Of a DNA stretch of 64,000 nucleotides, positions 54,525 through 62,469 are shown in pieces. The stretch's first letter is position 1. Each line of letters begins with the position of its first letter. Origin of the DNA: Immundisolibacter cernigliae (GTDB lineage Bacteria; Pseudomonadota; Gammaproteobacteria; Immundisolibacterales; Immundisolibacteraceae); NCBI RefSeq assembly GCF_001697225.1, contig NZ_CP014671.1, positions 3,100,001 through 3,164,000 of the forward strand, given 5' to 3'. The notes below the pieces were generated by a model. That model had not been told where the DNA came from. It worked only from the letters and a program-made list of their open reading frames with translations, and did no database searches. The position numbers and the translations under genes were made by a program.

Positions 54525-57500
54525 GCACGCCGCTGGATCCCCTGACCCTGCCGCTGGCCGGCCGGCACCTGATCGAGGCCAGCGCCGGCACCGGCAAGAC
54601 CTGGACCATCGCCGCGCTGTACCTGCGCCAGTTGCTGCAGAACCGGCGCGAGCCGGGGCAGATGCTGGTGGTCACCTTCACCGAGGCCGCCGCCGCCGAG
54701 CTGCGCGAGCGCATCGCCGCGCGGCTGCTGGAGGCGCGCGACGCCCTGGCCGGCTTGCCGGCGGCGGACGATTTTCTGGCGTCGCTGGTCGGCAGTCTGT
54801 CGGACCACGCCGCCGCCAGGGCGCATCTGGACGACGCCCTGCTGCGCCTGGACGAGCTGGCCGTGCACACCATCCATGGCTTTTGCGGGCGGGTGCTGGC
54901 CGATCATGCCTTCAGCGCCGGCAGTCGTTTCGAGGCCGACATCGAAACCGACATCCGCCCGCTGACGGCGGAAATCCTGGGCGATTTCTGGCGCCGACGG
55001 TGCGCGGCGGCCGGCGCGGTGGCGCTCGACGTCCTGTACGGCCTGTGGCCGCAGGGCCCGCAAAGCCTGGCCAAGGCGCTGAGAAATCTGGCCGGCCGGC
55101 CGGGCCTGCGCCTGTTGCCGCCGGCCTCGGCGGTCGATCCGGCGGCTCGGCAGGCGGAACTGGACGCGGCCGCGCAGGCCTTCGCCGCCGCCTGGCCGGG
55201 CGGGCGGGATGAGGTTCTCGCCCGGCTGCCCGAGCACGCGGGCCTGAGCCGCAGCGACAAAAGCGGCTACAAGCCGGACGCGCTCGAGGCGCTGTTTCAG
55301 GAAATCGACGCCTGGGCCGCGCCGCCGCAGGGATTGCCGCCGGCCGGCATCCGGCGCCTGAGCCCGGCCGCGCTCGATGCAGCGCTGACTGCCACCGCCC
55401 GCAAGAAGGGCATCGCAGCGCCGACGCACCCGTTGCTGGATGCCGCCGCCGCCGTGGCTGTGGCCGCCGAGGCGCTCACGCAGGCGCTGCAGGTGCACAC
55501 CGTGCACGCGGCGCTGGCGTACCTGCGGGCGCAAAGCGAAAGCCGCCTCGTGGAGCGCGGCCGGCGCGGGTTCGACAGCCTGCTGCAGGAACTGGCCGCG
55601 GCGCTGGACGGCCCCGGCGGGCCGGCGCTGGCGGGCACGCTGGCGGGCCGCTATCCGGTGGTCATGATCGACGAGTTCCAGGACACCGACCCGCTGCAGT
55701 ACGGTCTGTTCGACCGCATGCACCGGGCCGCGGCGGACGGCTTTGGCCTGTACCTGATCGGCGACCCCAAGCAGGCCATCTACCAGTTCCGCGGCGCGGA
55801 CGTGTTCGCGTACCTGGCGGCCCGCAACGGCGTGCCGCCGGCGCAGCGCCACACGCTGACCACCAACCAGCGCTCCACCGGTCGGCTGGTGACGGCCGTC
55901 AATGCGCTGTTTGGCCGCCACCGGCGGCCGTTCGTGCTGGACGCGCCGGGGCAGGAAATCGACTTTTACGAGGTCGCCGCCGCCGGCAGGACGGAAAAGA
56001 AACCCCTGCGGGTGGACGGCGAGGCGCTGCCGGCCTGTGAGGTCTGGTGGCTGGCGCGTGAGGAAAAGAGCAAGTCGATCAGCAAGGAAAGCGCGGGCGA
56101 GCAGGCGCTGGCCGCCACCGCGGCGCGCGTGGCGCAGCTGCTCGCGCTGGGCGCCGAGGGTCGGGCGCGGGTGGGTGAAGATGCGCTCGCCGGGCGGCAC
56201 ATCGGCATCCTGGTCAATACCAACCGGCAGGCCGCCGCGGCGCAGGCGGCGTTGCGCCGGGTCGGCGTCGACAGCGTCTGCCTGCGCGAGGACAGCGTCT
56301 ACGAGAGTGCCGAAGCGGCGGCGCTGGAGCGGATCCTGGATGCGGCGCTCGACCCGGCCGCCAGCGGCGCGCTGCGGGCGGCACTGGCCACGCCGCTGCT
56401 GGGCGCCACGGCCGCCGATATCGCGGCGCTCGACGGCGACGAGGCGGCCTGGGAAAGCTGGGTCATCCTGTTCCAGAGCGCCCGCCGGCGCTGGCTCACG
56501 GCAGGTCCGCTGCCCATGCTGCTGGGGCTGATGCAGGAGGCCGGCATCATCGGCCGCCTGCATGCGAGTCCCGACGGCGCGCGGGCGCTGACCAACCTGA
56601 TGCACCTGGGCGAGCTGCTGCAGGCGCAGGCCGCCAGCCGGCCGGGCCTGGATGCGCAACTGCGCTTTTTGCGCGACGCCATCGCCGGCGCGGGCGGCGC
56701 GGCCGAGAACCAGCAGCTGCGCCTGGAAAGCGACGCCAACCTGGTGCAGATCGTCACCGTGCACAAGGCCAAGGGCCTGGAGTGGGAAATCGTGTTCCTG
56801 CCCTTCGCCGGGGACGAGAAAAAGCCCGACCTGGCGGGGCCGTTCGAATTCCACGACCCGGTCGATCTGGCCTTCACGGCCGACCTGGCGCGCTCCGGCG
56901 CGCACGCGGAACTGGCCCGCAAGGAGGCGCTGGCCGAGCGTGTGCGCCTGCTGTACGTGGCCCTGACGCGGGCGCGCCAGCACTGCGTGCTGCCGTTTGG
57001 CGTCATCAATCTGGCCGAGCAGGGCGCGCTCGGCTGGCTGCTGTACGGCGGCCAGGACCTGAAAGAACTGGATGAAACTGCCGCCCGCGCGCCGTGGCGG
57101 GCGCTGGAAACGGCCAGCGACGGTGCCCTCGTGCTCACCGATCCGCCGGCGGCGGCGCAGCATCCGGCTGTTGGCGCGCCACAGTCCGGCCAGGCCAGCA
57201 GCTTCGCCGGCCGCATCGACAGCCGCTGGCGGGTGACCAGCTATTCCGCGCTGGCGGCCGGTGCCGTGGGCGCCGACCGGCCGGACTACGACGCGGTCGA
57301 TGCGGGCACGCCCGCCGAGCCGCAGGCCGCGCTTGCTGTCGTGCCGGACGCGCCCGCCGAGCGCGGCGGCCCGCCGCCGATCGCCCGCTTTCCGCGCGGC
57401 GCGGCGGCCGGCACCAGCCTGCACGGCCTGTTCGAGGCGCTGGATTTTCCGCACGCCCACGGCCCGGCGCTGGCCGAGGCGGTGGCGCAGAGCCTGGCGC

Positions 57501-58090
57501 GGGCCGGCTATCCGCCGCTGTGGCAGCCGACGCTGGAACGGCTGGTGGCGGACGTGCTGGACACGCCGCTCGACGGCCAGGCGCTGCGCCTGCGGGACAT
57601 CCCGCGCGCGCAGCGGCGCGACGAGCTGGAGTTCTACTTTCCGCTGGCGCGCATCGAGGCGGCCACGCTGAATCGTCTGCTGGAGGCCACCGCGCTGGCG
57701 GCCGAGGCCGCGGCGCTGCGCTTCGATGCCGTCGAGGGCGTGCTCAAGGGCTACATCGACCTGGTGTTCGAGCACGCCGGGCGGTTTTACCTGGCCGACT
57801 ACAAGTCCAACTGGCTCGGCCCGACCGCGGCGGACTACGCGCCCGAGGCGCTGCGCGCGGCGATGGCCGAGCACCGCTACGACCTGCAATACCTGGTCTA
57901 CACGGTGGCGCTGCACCGCTACCTGCGCCTGCGCCTGCCGGATTACGACTACGAGCGTCACTTCGGCGGCGTCTATTACCTGTTCCTGCGCGGCATGGCG
58001 CCGGGGCAGGGCGGCGCCGGCATCTACTTCGACCGGCCGCCCGCCAGCCTGGTGCGGGCGCTCGAAGCCGCCCTGTGCGGGGGCGCCTGA
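54521..58090 (+). CDS. recB: RecBCD exonuclease V subunit RecB (beta)
   Basis: RecB is the SF1A 3'-5' helicase and nuclease of RecBCD. The 1189-residue protein has Walker A EASAGTGKTWT (residues 19-29), motif Ia VVTFTEAAAAELRERI (about 48-63), Walker B MIDEFQDTDPLQ (about 382-393), motif VI RVRLLYVALTRARQHC (about 807-822), and the C-terminal nuclease core GYIDLVFEHAGRFYLADYKSN (split as GYIDLVFEH and YLADYKSN, about 1077-1097) with catalytic D-x-K. ATG 54521 overlaps the recC stop; the recB stop overlaps recD by one base. Confidence 0.96.
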   Translation: MSTPLDPLTLPLAGRHLIEASAGTGKTWTIAALYLRQLLQNRREPGQMLVVTFTEAAAAELRERIAARLLEARDALAGLPAADDFLASLVGSLSDHAAARAHLDDALLRLDELAVHTIHGFCGRVLADHAFSAGSRFEADIETDIRPLTAEILGDFWRRRCAAAGAVALDVLYGLWPQGPQSLAKALRNLAGRPGLRLLPPASAVDPAARQAELDAAAQAFAAAWPGGRDEVLARLPEHAGLSRSDKSGYKPDALEALFQEIDAWAAPPQGLPPAGIRRLSPAALDAALTATARKKGIAAPTHPLLDAAAAVAVAAEALTQALQVHTVHAALAYLRAQSESRLVERGRRGFDSLLQELAAALDGPGGPALAGTLAGRYPVVMIDEFQDTDPLQYGLFDRMHRAAADGFGLYLIGDPKQAIYQFRGADVFAYLAARNGVPPAQRHTLTTNQRSTGRLVTAVNALFGRHRRPFVLDAPGQEIDFYEVAAAGRTEKKPLRVDGEALPACEVWWLAREEKSKSISKESAGEQALAATAARVAQLLALGAEGRARVGEDALAGRHIGILVNTNRQAAAAQAALRRVGVDSVCLREDSVYESAEAAALERILDAALDPAASGALRAALATPLLGATAADIAALDGDEAAWESWVILFQSARRRWLTAGPLPMLLGLMQEAGIIGRLHASPDGARALTNLMHLGELLQAQAASRPGLDAQLRFLRDAIAGAGGAAENQQLRLESDANLVQIVTVHKAKGLEWEIVFLPFAGDEKKPDLAGPFEFHDPVDLAFTADLARSGAHAELARKEALAERVRLLYVALTRARQHCVLPFGVINLAEQGALGWLLYGGQDLKELDETAARAPWRALETASDGALVLTDPPAAAQHPAVGAPQSGQASSFAGRIDSRWRVTSYSALAAGAVGADRPDYDAVDAGTPAEPQAALAVVPDAPAERGGPPPIARFPRGAAAGTSLHGLFEALDFPHAHGPALAEAVAQSLARAGYPPLWQPTLERLVADVLDTPLDGQALRLRDIPRAQRRDELEFYFPLARIEAATLNRLLEATALAAEAAALRFDAVEGVLKGYIDLVFEHAGRFYLADYKSNWLGPTAADYAPEALRAAMAEHRYDLQYLVYTVALHRYLRLRLPDYDYERHFGGVYYLFLRGMAPGQGGAGIYFDRPPASLVRALEAALCGGA

Positions 58091-59868
58091 TGGACGCCCG
58101 CCTGCTGGCGCTGCAACAGACCCGCGCGCTGCGGCCGCTGGATGCGCACTTCGCCGACCTGCTGCTGCGCCATGCGGCCAGGCCGTCGCCGGCACTGGCG
58201 CTGGCCGCCGCGCTGGTCAGCCGCCATACCGGCGAGGGCCACGTATGCCTGCCGCTGGGGCGCTTCGCCGGCAGGGCGCCGTTCGACGAACAGCCCTGGC
58301 GCGCGCCGCCGCTGGCCGACTGGCGCGCGGCGCTGCTGGCCAGCGGCGTGGTCGGCGCACCGGGCGCCGCCACGCCGCTGATCCTGGACCCGGCCGGGCG
58401 GCTATACCTGCACCGCCTGTGGCGGGACGAGGCCGAGGTGGCGCGCGATCTGCTGGGCCGCGCCGCGCCCCGGACGGATGTCGATCCGGCCGCCCTGCGC
58501 GCGCCGCTGCGTCGCCTGTTTCCGGGCACCGATCCGGGCAGCGTCGGCCAGCGCCGCGCCGCCGCGGTGGCGGCGCTGCATGGCCTGGGCATCCTGTGCG
58601 GCGGCCCCGGCACCGGCAAGACGCACACCGTGGCGCGCCTGCTGGCGCTGCTGATGGAACTGTCCGGGCAGCGGCCGCTGCGCGTGGCGCTGGCGGCACC
58701 GACCGGCAAGGCCGCGCAGCGTCTGGCGCAGAGCCTGCGCAAGGCGGCGGACCTGTTGCCGGCCGGCCATGCGCTGCCGGCGTCCGTGCCGACCCTGCAC
58801 CGCCTGCTCGGCCTGCGCCCGGACGGCAGCGCCCGCCACGACGCCGACCACCCGCTCAGCTGCGACCTGCTGCTGATCGACGAAGCCTCGATGGTCGACC
58901 TGCCGCTGCTGGCGCGCACCCTGCGCGCGCTGCCGGCCGCGGCGCGGCTGATCCTGCTCGGCGATCCGAACCAGCTGGCCTCGGTGGAGGCCGGCGCCGT
59001 GCTCGGCGAGCTGTGCGCCGGGGCCGGCGCGTACAGCCCGGCCGCCGCGGCGCGGCTCGAATCGGCCACTGGCGATGCCGTCCCCGGCGCTGGGCCGGGC
59101 GGCATCAGCGACGCCGTGGCGGTGCTCGAACACAGCTACCGCTTCGCCGGTGGGGGCGCCATCGGCCGCCTGGCGGCGGCGGTCAATGCCGGCGACGCGC
59201 AAGGCGCGCTGGACGTGTTGCGCGCTGGCGAAGGCGTTCATTTCGAGGCCGTGGACACCACCGCCCGGCTCAATGCGCGTTTGGCCGCCGAGGTCGGCCC
59301 GGCGCTGCAGCCGCTGTTCGAGACCGCCGACCCGGCGGCCGCGCTGGCGCGGCTGGGCGAATTCCAGGTGCTGACGGCGCTGCGCGAGGGACCGTTCGGC
59401 GTCGCCGGCGTCAATGCCGTCATCGAGCGCGCGCTGCACCGGCGCGGCCTGATCCGCGGCCAGGCCGCGCACTACCCCGGCCGGCCGCTGCTGATCGGCA
59501 GCAACGACTACGCCCTTGGCCTGTTCAACGGCGATCTTGGCCTGCTGCTGCCGGACCCGGCCGGCGCGCTGCGCGCCTGGTTTGCCGCGGCCGACGGTGA
59601 ATCACGGGCGCTGGCCCCCAGCCGCCTGCCGGCGCACGAGTCGGCTTACGCGCTGACCGTGCACAAGAGCCAGGGCAGCGAGTTCACGCGCGTGCTGCTG
59701 ATCCTGCCGCCGCAGCCGAGCCCGCTGCTGACGCGCGAGCTGATCTACACCGCGCTGACCCGCGCCCGGCAGGGCGTGACCGTGTGGGGCAGCGAGGCGA
59801 CGCTCGCCGCCGCCATCGGCCGGCGCCTGGAGCGCGATTCGGGCCTGGGCGAGGCGCTGCGGTCGTAA
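58090..59868 (+). CDS. recD: RecBCD exonuclease V subunit RecD (alpha)
   Basis: RecD is the 5'-3' SF1B helicase of RecBCD. The 592-residue protein has Walker A GGPGTGKTHTVARLL (about 171-185), Walker B LLLIDEASMVDLPLL (about 260-274), motif III LLGDPNQLASVEAGAVL, and motif V/VI TVHKSQGSEF and LIYTALTRAR near the C-terminus. The order recC-recB-recD with overlapping starts is typical of a tight operon. An IS110 element lies 66 bases downstream of the stop. Confidence 0.95.
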   Translation: MDARLLALQQTRALRPLDAHFADLLLRHAARPSPALALAAALVSRHTGEGHVCLPLGRFAGRAPFDEQPWRAPPLADWRAALLASGVVGAPGAATPLILDPAGRLYLHRLWRDEAEVARDLLGRAAPRTDVDPAALRAPLRRLFPGTDPGSVGQRRAAAVAALHGLGILCGGPGTGKTHTVARLLALLMELSGQRPLRVALAAPTGKAAQRLAQSLRKAADLLPAGHALPASVPTLHRLLGLRPDGSARHDADHPLSCDLLLIDEASMVDLPLLARTLRALPAAARLILLGDPNQLASVEAGAVLGELCAGAGAYSPAAAARLESATGDAVPGAGPGGISDAVAVLEHSYRFAGGGAIGRLAAAVNAGDAQGALDVLRAGEGVHFEAVDTTARLNARLAAEVGPALQPLFETADPAAALARLGEFQVLTALREGPFGVAGVNAVIERALHRRGLIRGQAAHYPGRPLLIGSNDYALGLFNGDLGLLLPDPAGALRAWFAAADGESRALAPSRLPAHESAYALTVHKSQGSEFTRVLLILPPQPSPLLTRELIYTALTRARQGVTVWGSEATLAAAIGRRLERDSGLGEALRS

Positions 59869-59934
59869 CCGCCCGCGCCTGGGCAGCCCGCGTAGCCAGC
59901 CCTACGCTGGCTGTGGGAGATTCTATGTTCGAGG

Positions 59935-60891
59935 TCAAGGCATCGGGGTGGAGCTGGGCTGATAGGTCGACTGGTTTTTGAGGAGCGCGAAGGCGATACG
60001 GGCGAGCTTGCGGGCCAGGATGACCAGGCACTGGGTGGTGCTCAGGCCGCGGTTGCGGTAGCGCTGGTAGAACGGCTGCCAGGTAGCGCAGCGGCAGGCG
60101 GCCATGGCCGCGTTGTGGAGCAGCCGGCGCAGTTCCGGATCGCCCTGTTTGGTGAGCTTGCGCCGGCCAGTGAATTGGCCGGAATCGCGCACGCGCACGT
60201 CGAGTCCCAAGAAGGCGATAAAGGCATCGCTGCTGTGGAAGGCGCCGCGGCGGAAGACGGTGACCAGGCCGGCGGCGGTGAGCGGGCCGATGCCCTCGAT
60301 CGCCTGGCAGCGCTGGGCATCCGCCGCCCAGCCATGCTCGGCCAGTGCCTGGCGCAGCCGCGTCTGGATCAACAGGTCGAGCCGGGCGAACTGGCGCAGC
60401 AGGCTGCGCACGGCGGCCTTGAGCTCGGGCAGCTCCTGGAGGCTTTGGGTCAGCGCCACCTTGGCCTGGATCAGGCTGGCGCGCCGGCGCAGTAGCCGGA
60501 TCAGGCGGTTGTAGCCGGCCGGCGGCGGGCTCCACGGCCGCAGCGAGGTCTGCTCATGGCGCAGATAGCGCAGCAGAAGCCGGGCATCGCTTGCGTCGGT
60601 CTTGGCCCGGCCGCCAATGCTCTTGCGGTAGGCGTTGAGTCGGTAGCCGTCGACCACATACACCGTGTGGCCCAGCGCCTGTGCCTCCTCGACCAGTGCC
60701 AGATGGAACCGGTTGGTCGCTTCCACTGCCAGCGCCGTCGGCCCCGACAGGTGCTTCAGATAGGAGCGGATCGCGCGCCGCTCGTTAGCCAGCGTCACCA
60801 GCTGCTCATCCCAGCCTTGGCAGAGCACCAGCTCGGCCTTGGCCACATCAACCCCCAGTTGTAGCGTCTCGACTGCCATTGCCATCGTCAT
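59935..60891 (-). CDS. IS110-family transposase
   Basis: This is a 318-residue transposase with an N-terminal DEDD RuvC-like domain (about 1-150, LGVDVAKAELVLCQGW with D15, VEATNRFHLAL, GRAKTDASDARLLLRYL) and a C-terminal Transposase_20 domain (about 185-280, AIEGIGPLTAAGLV, FIAFLGLDVRVRDSGQF, LLHNAAMAACRC). The second domain carries the catalytic serine of the family (expected near DSGQF). The frame is intact. IS110 elements have no conspicuous terminal inverted repeats, so the element boundaries are not resolved; it probably extends from about 59880 to about 60960. Several ATGs are possible starts. Confidence 0.93.
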   Translation of the reverse strand: MTMAMAVETLQLGVDVAKAELVLCQGWDEQLVTLANERRAIRSYLKHLSGPTALAVEATNRFHLALVEEAQALGHTVYVVDGYRLNAYRKSIGGRAKTDASDARLLLRYLRHEQTSLRPWSPPPAGYNRLIRLLRRRASLIQAKVALTQSLQELPELKAAVRSLLRQFARLDLLIQTRLRQALAEHGWAADAQRCQAIEGIGPLTAAGLVTVFRRGAFHSSDAFIAFLGLDVRVRDSGQFTGRRKLTKQGDPELRRLLHNAAMAACRCATWQPFYQRYRNRGLSTTQCLVILARKLARIAFALLKNQSTYQPSSTPMP

Positions 60892-61111
60892 CTCTCCCGG
60901 TTAGCGTGTGTCGTGCTTGCCGGGAGCTCACCGTTGCGCTGGCTTGCCTTTAATCGTCGGTCGCTGCCGATAGATTCCATATGGGCGCCTGAAGGTGAGG
61001 GGCGGGACGAGCTCTCCCACGGTCTGTGCCTGCGGCCAGATGCGGCGCTGGTCCCTCCGCCCCGGCAAGTCCTTTTTGACTTGCCAAGACCAAACATACA
61101 AGCGGTGCCCT

Positions 61112-61162
61112 CGCCGCGAATCTTCCAAGCAAAGATTCGGCCCGAGGGCGGGCCTCCCACGG
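61112..61162. repeat. Intergenic repeat B, copy 1
   Basis: The 51 bases starting CGCCGCGAATCTTCCAAGCA recur at 62381-62431 with two differences. The element contains the inverted pair GAATCTT/AAGATTC and then GGGCGGGCCTCCCACGG. The 450-base interval 60892-61342 otherwise holds repeat A and no gene; a related GGGCGGGA...CTCCCACGGTC trace occurs near 61000. Confidence 0.85.
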
Positions 61163-61190
61163 CCTGTGGCTCAGCCAGCCGCGCCGGTCG

Positions 61191-61289
61191 CCGCATGCGG
61201 CTCACCGAAACCTCGTCAAAACCGCGTGGGCACGGCCTTGGGGCCTTTGCCCACCCGCTGGCTTATGCCTTGGCGGGCCACACGCGAAG
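61191..61289. repeat. Direct repeat A, copy 1 (upstream of toxin-antitoxin pair 2)
   Basis: From CCGCATGCGGCTCACCGAAA to GGCCACACGCGAAG this segment matches 62100-62187 in the same orientation, with an 11-base length difference and some substitutions. The two copies bracket the toxin-antitoxin genes at 61343-61917. Confidence 0.85.
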
Positions 61290-61342
61290 CGGGCAGCGAT
61301 GCACTACCATGCACTTGCCATGTAACACATCAGGGTAACGCC

Positions 61343-61633
61343 ATGAGCGAAGTCACTTTCACTTTCCGGGTCGATGAGGCCCTGAAAAACCAATTCGCCA
61401 CGGCCGCGAAGAAACGTGACCGTACCGGCGCGCAGCTCCTGCGCGACTTCATGCGCGAGTTCGTGCGGCAGCAGGAGGAGGCCGCCGAGCATGACGCATG
61501 GTTCCGTCGCCAGGTGCAAATCGGCCTGGATTCGGCCAACGCCGGCAACCTGATCCCGGCGGCCGAAGTAGAAGCCAGGTTCGCGGCAAAGCGGGCAGCA
61601 ACGCGCCGCCGGCTTGACGCCTCCGCCGAATGA
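61343..61633 (+). CDS. RHH-type antitoxin (RelB/DinJ-like)
   Basis: This is a 96-residue antitoxin beginning MSEVTFTFRVDEALKNQFAT, a ribbon-helix-helix domain typical of the RelB/DinJ and related families (FRVDEALKNQFATAAKKRD, TGAQLLRDFMREFV). The rest of the chain is helical and acidic-to-basic (EEAAEHDAWFRRQVQIGLDS, AEVEARFAAKRAATRRRLD). Its stop overlaps the toxin ATG. It is the second type II module in the window and is not closely similar to the ParD at 33650. Confidence 0.87.
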   Translation: MSEVTFTFRVDEALKNQFATAAKKRDRTGAQLLRDFMREFVRQQEEAAEHDAWFRRQVQIGLDSANAGNLIPAAEVEARFAAKRAATRRRLDASAE

Positions 61634-61917
61634 TGGAGCTACTCTGGACGCCAGAGGCGACACAAGACCGCGACGAAATCTTTGACTACATTGAGGCGCA
61701 CAACCCCGCCGCCGCGCTGGCTCTCGATGAACTGTTTGCAGAAAATGCCGGCCGCTTGGTCGATCATCCCGGCCTTGGCCGGCCTGGCCGTGTCGCTGGC
61801 ACTCGCGAGCTGGTAGCGCACCAGAATTACGTCCTGGTCTACGACGTGACCGGCGACTTGGTGCGCGTGCTGCGTGTGCTGCACGCTGCCAGGCAGTGGC
61901 CGCCGGACCAGAGTTGA
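61630..61917 (+). CDS. RelE/ParE-family toxin
   Basis: This is a 95-residue toxin starting at ATG 61630 (MMELLWTPEATQDRDEIFDYI). The helices (DEIFDYIEAHNPAAALALDEL) and the C-terminal strands (RELVAHQNYVLVYDVTGDLV, RVLRVLHAARQWP) are typical of the RelE/ParE superfamily, including the terminal basic/His segment. It overlaps its antitoxin by four bases (ATGA). Target, ribosome-bound mRNA or gyrase, cannot be decided from sequence. An ATCCGGCC/GGCCGGAT hairpin lies 37 bases beyond the stop (61954-61980). Confidence 0.9.
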   Translation: MMELLWTPEATQDRDEIFDYIEAHNPAAALALDELFAENAGRLVDHPGLGRPGRVAGTRELVAHQNYVLVYDVTGDLVRVLRVLHAARQWPPDQS

Positions 61918-61982
61918 CACTCCAAACCCGCTGAAGCCAGCCTAGACACTGTTATCCGGCCACGGGATGCAAGGCCGGATCG

Positions 61983-62046
61983 TCACCCCGGCGAAAGCCG
62001 GGGTCCAGTCCCTCACCACTCTGGATTCCGGCTTTCGCCGGAATGA
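61983..62046. repeat. Inverted pair of a widespread intergenic hairpin
   Basis: TCACCCCGGCGAAAGCCGGG plus GTCCAG (61983-62008) is followed by its inverted relative CTGGATTCCGGCTTTCGCCG plus GAATGA (62021-62046). Each arm is itself a hairpin (CCGGCgaaaGCCGG). This repeat type is common in intergenic DNA of many proteobacteria. Confidence 0.85.
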
Positions 62047-62099
62047 CGAAGGTGTCGGAGTCACGTAGGTGGGCAAAGCGCAGCGTGCCCACGCGGACA

Positions 62100-62187
62100 C
62101 CGCATGCGGCTCATCGAAAGCTCGTCAGAACTGCCTTATCGCCTTTGCCCACCCGCTGGCTTGTGCCTTGGCGGGCCACACGCGAAG
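62100..62187. repeat. Direct repeat A, copy 2 (downstream of toxin-antitoxin pair 2)
   Basis: This is the second copy of repeat A (first copy 61191-61289), same orientation, 909 bases away. Shared blocks are CCGCATGCGGCTCA, TTTGCCCACCCGCTGGCTT and TGCCTTGGCGGGCCACACGC followed by GAAG. Confidence 0.85.
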
Positions 62188-62193
62188 TCCCCA

Positions 62194-62327
62194 GTAGGAT
62201 GGGTGGAGGCCGCCAGGCCGTAACCCATCGTTCCGGCGCCGGCCACCGGCGCGGCCGGTGCATCTTGTCTTCCGGCGCGTGCGTCGCTTGGGGATCAATG
62301 GGTTTCGTTGCGCTGCACCCATCCTGC
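62194..62327. repeat. Imperfect inverted repeat (GTAGGATGGGT family)
   Basis: GTAGGATGGGT (62194-62204) at the left end is inverted at the right end as ACCCATCCTGC (62317-62327). Inner segments TAACCCAT and ATGGGTT also pair. This layout is that of a small non-coding mobile element. The whole 552-base gap 61918-62469 is made of such repeats, and no gene is visible in it. Confidence 0.75.
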
Positions 62328-62380
62328 GGCGCCTACGCTGGCTTTGCGGGACGGGTGGAACCGCCGTCGGAGCGGCGCCC

Positions 62381-62431
62381 CGCCGCGAATCTTCCAGGCA
62401 AAGATTCGGCCCGGGGGCGGGCCTCCCACGG
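62381..62431. repeat. Intergenic repeat B, copy 2
   Basis: This is the second copy of the 51-base repeat at 61112-61162, same orientation, with two differences. It ends 39 bases before the stop of the membrane/TPR gene on the opposite strand. Confidence 0.85.
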
Positions 62432-62469
62432 TCAGAGGCCGCGCAGCCCGCTGGCGGGGACAGGCCGGC

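Noticed and set aside
54383-58195. Very long minus-strand open frame opposite recB
   Set aside because: It is antisense to recB, whose helicase and nuclease motifs are clear. Long antisense frames are expected at this GC content.
61100-62440. CRISPR array suggested by repeated segments
   Set aside because: The repeats are few, of different families and lengths, and not evenly spaced by unique spacers; no cas genes are present.
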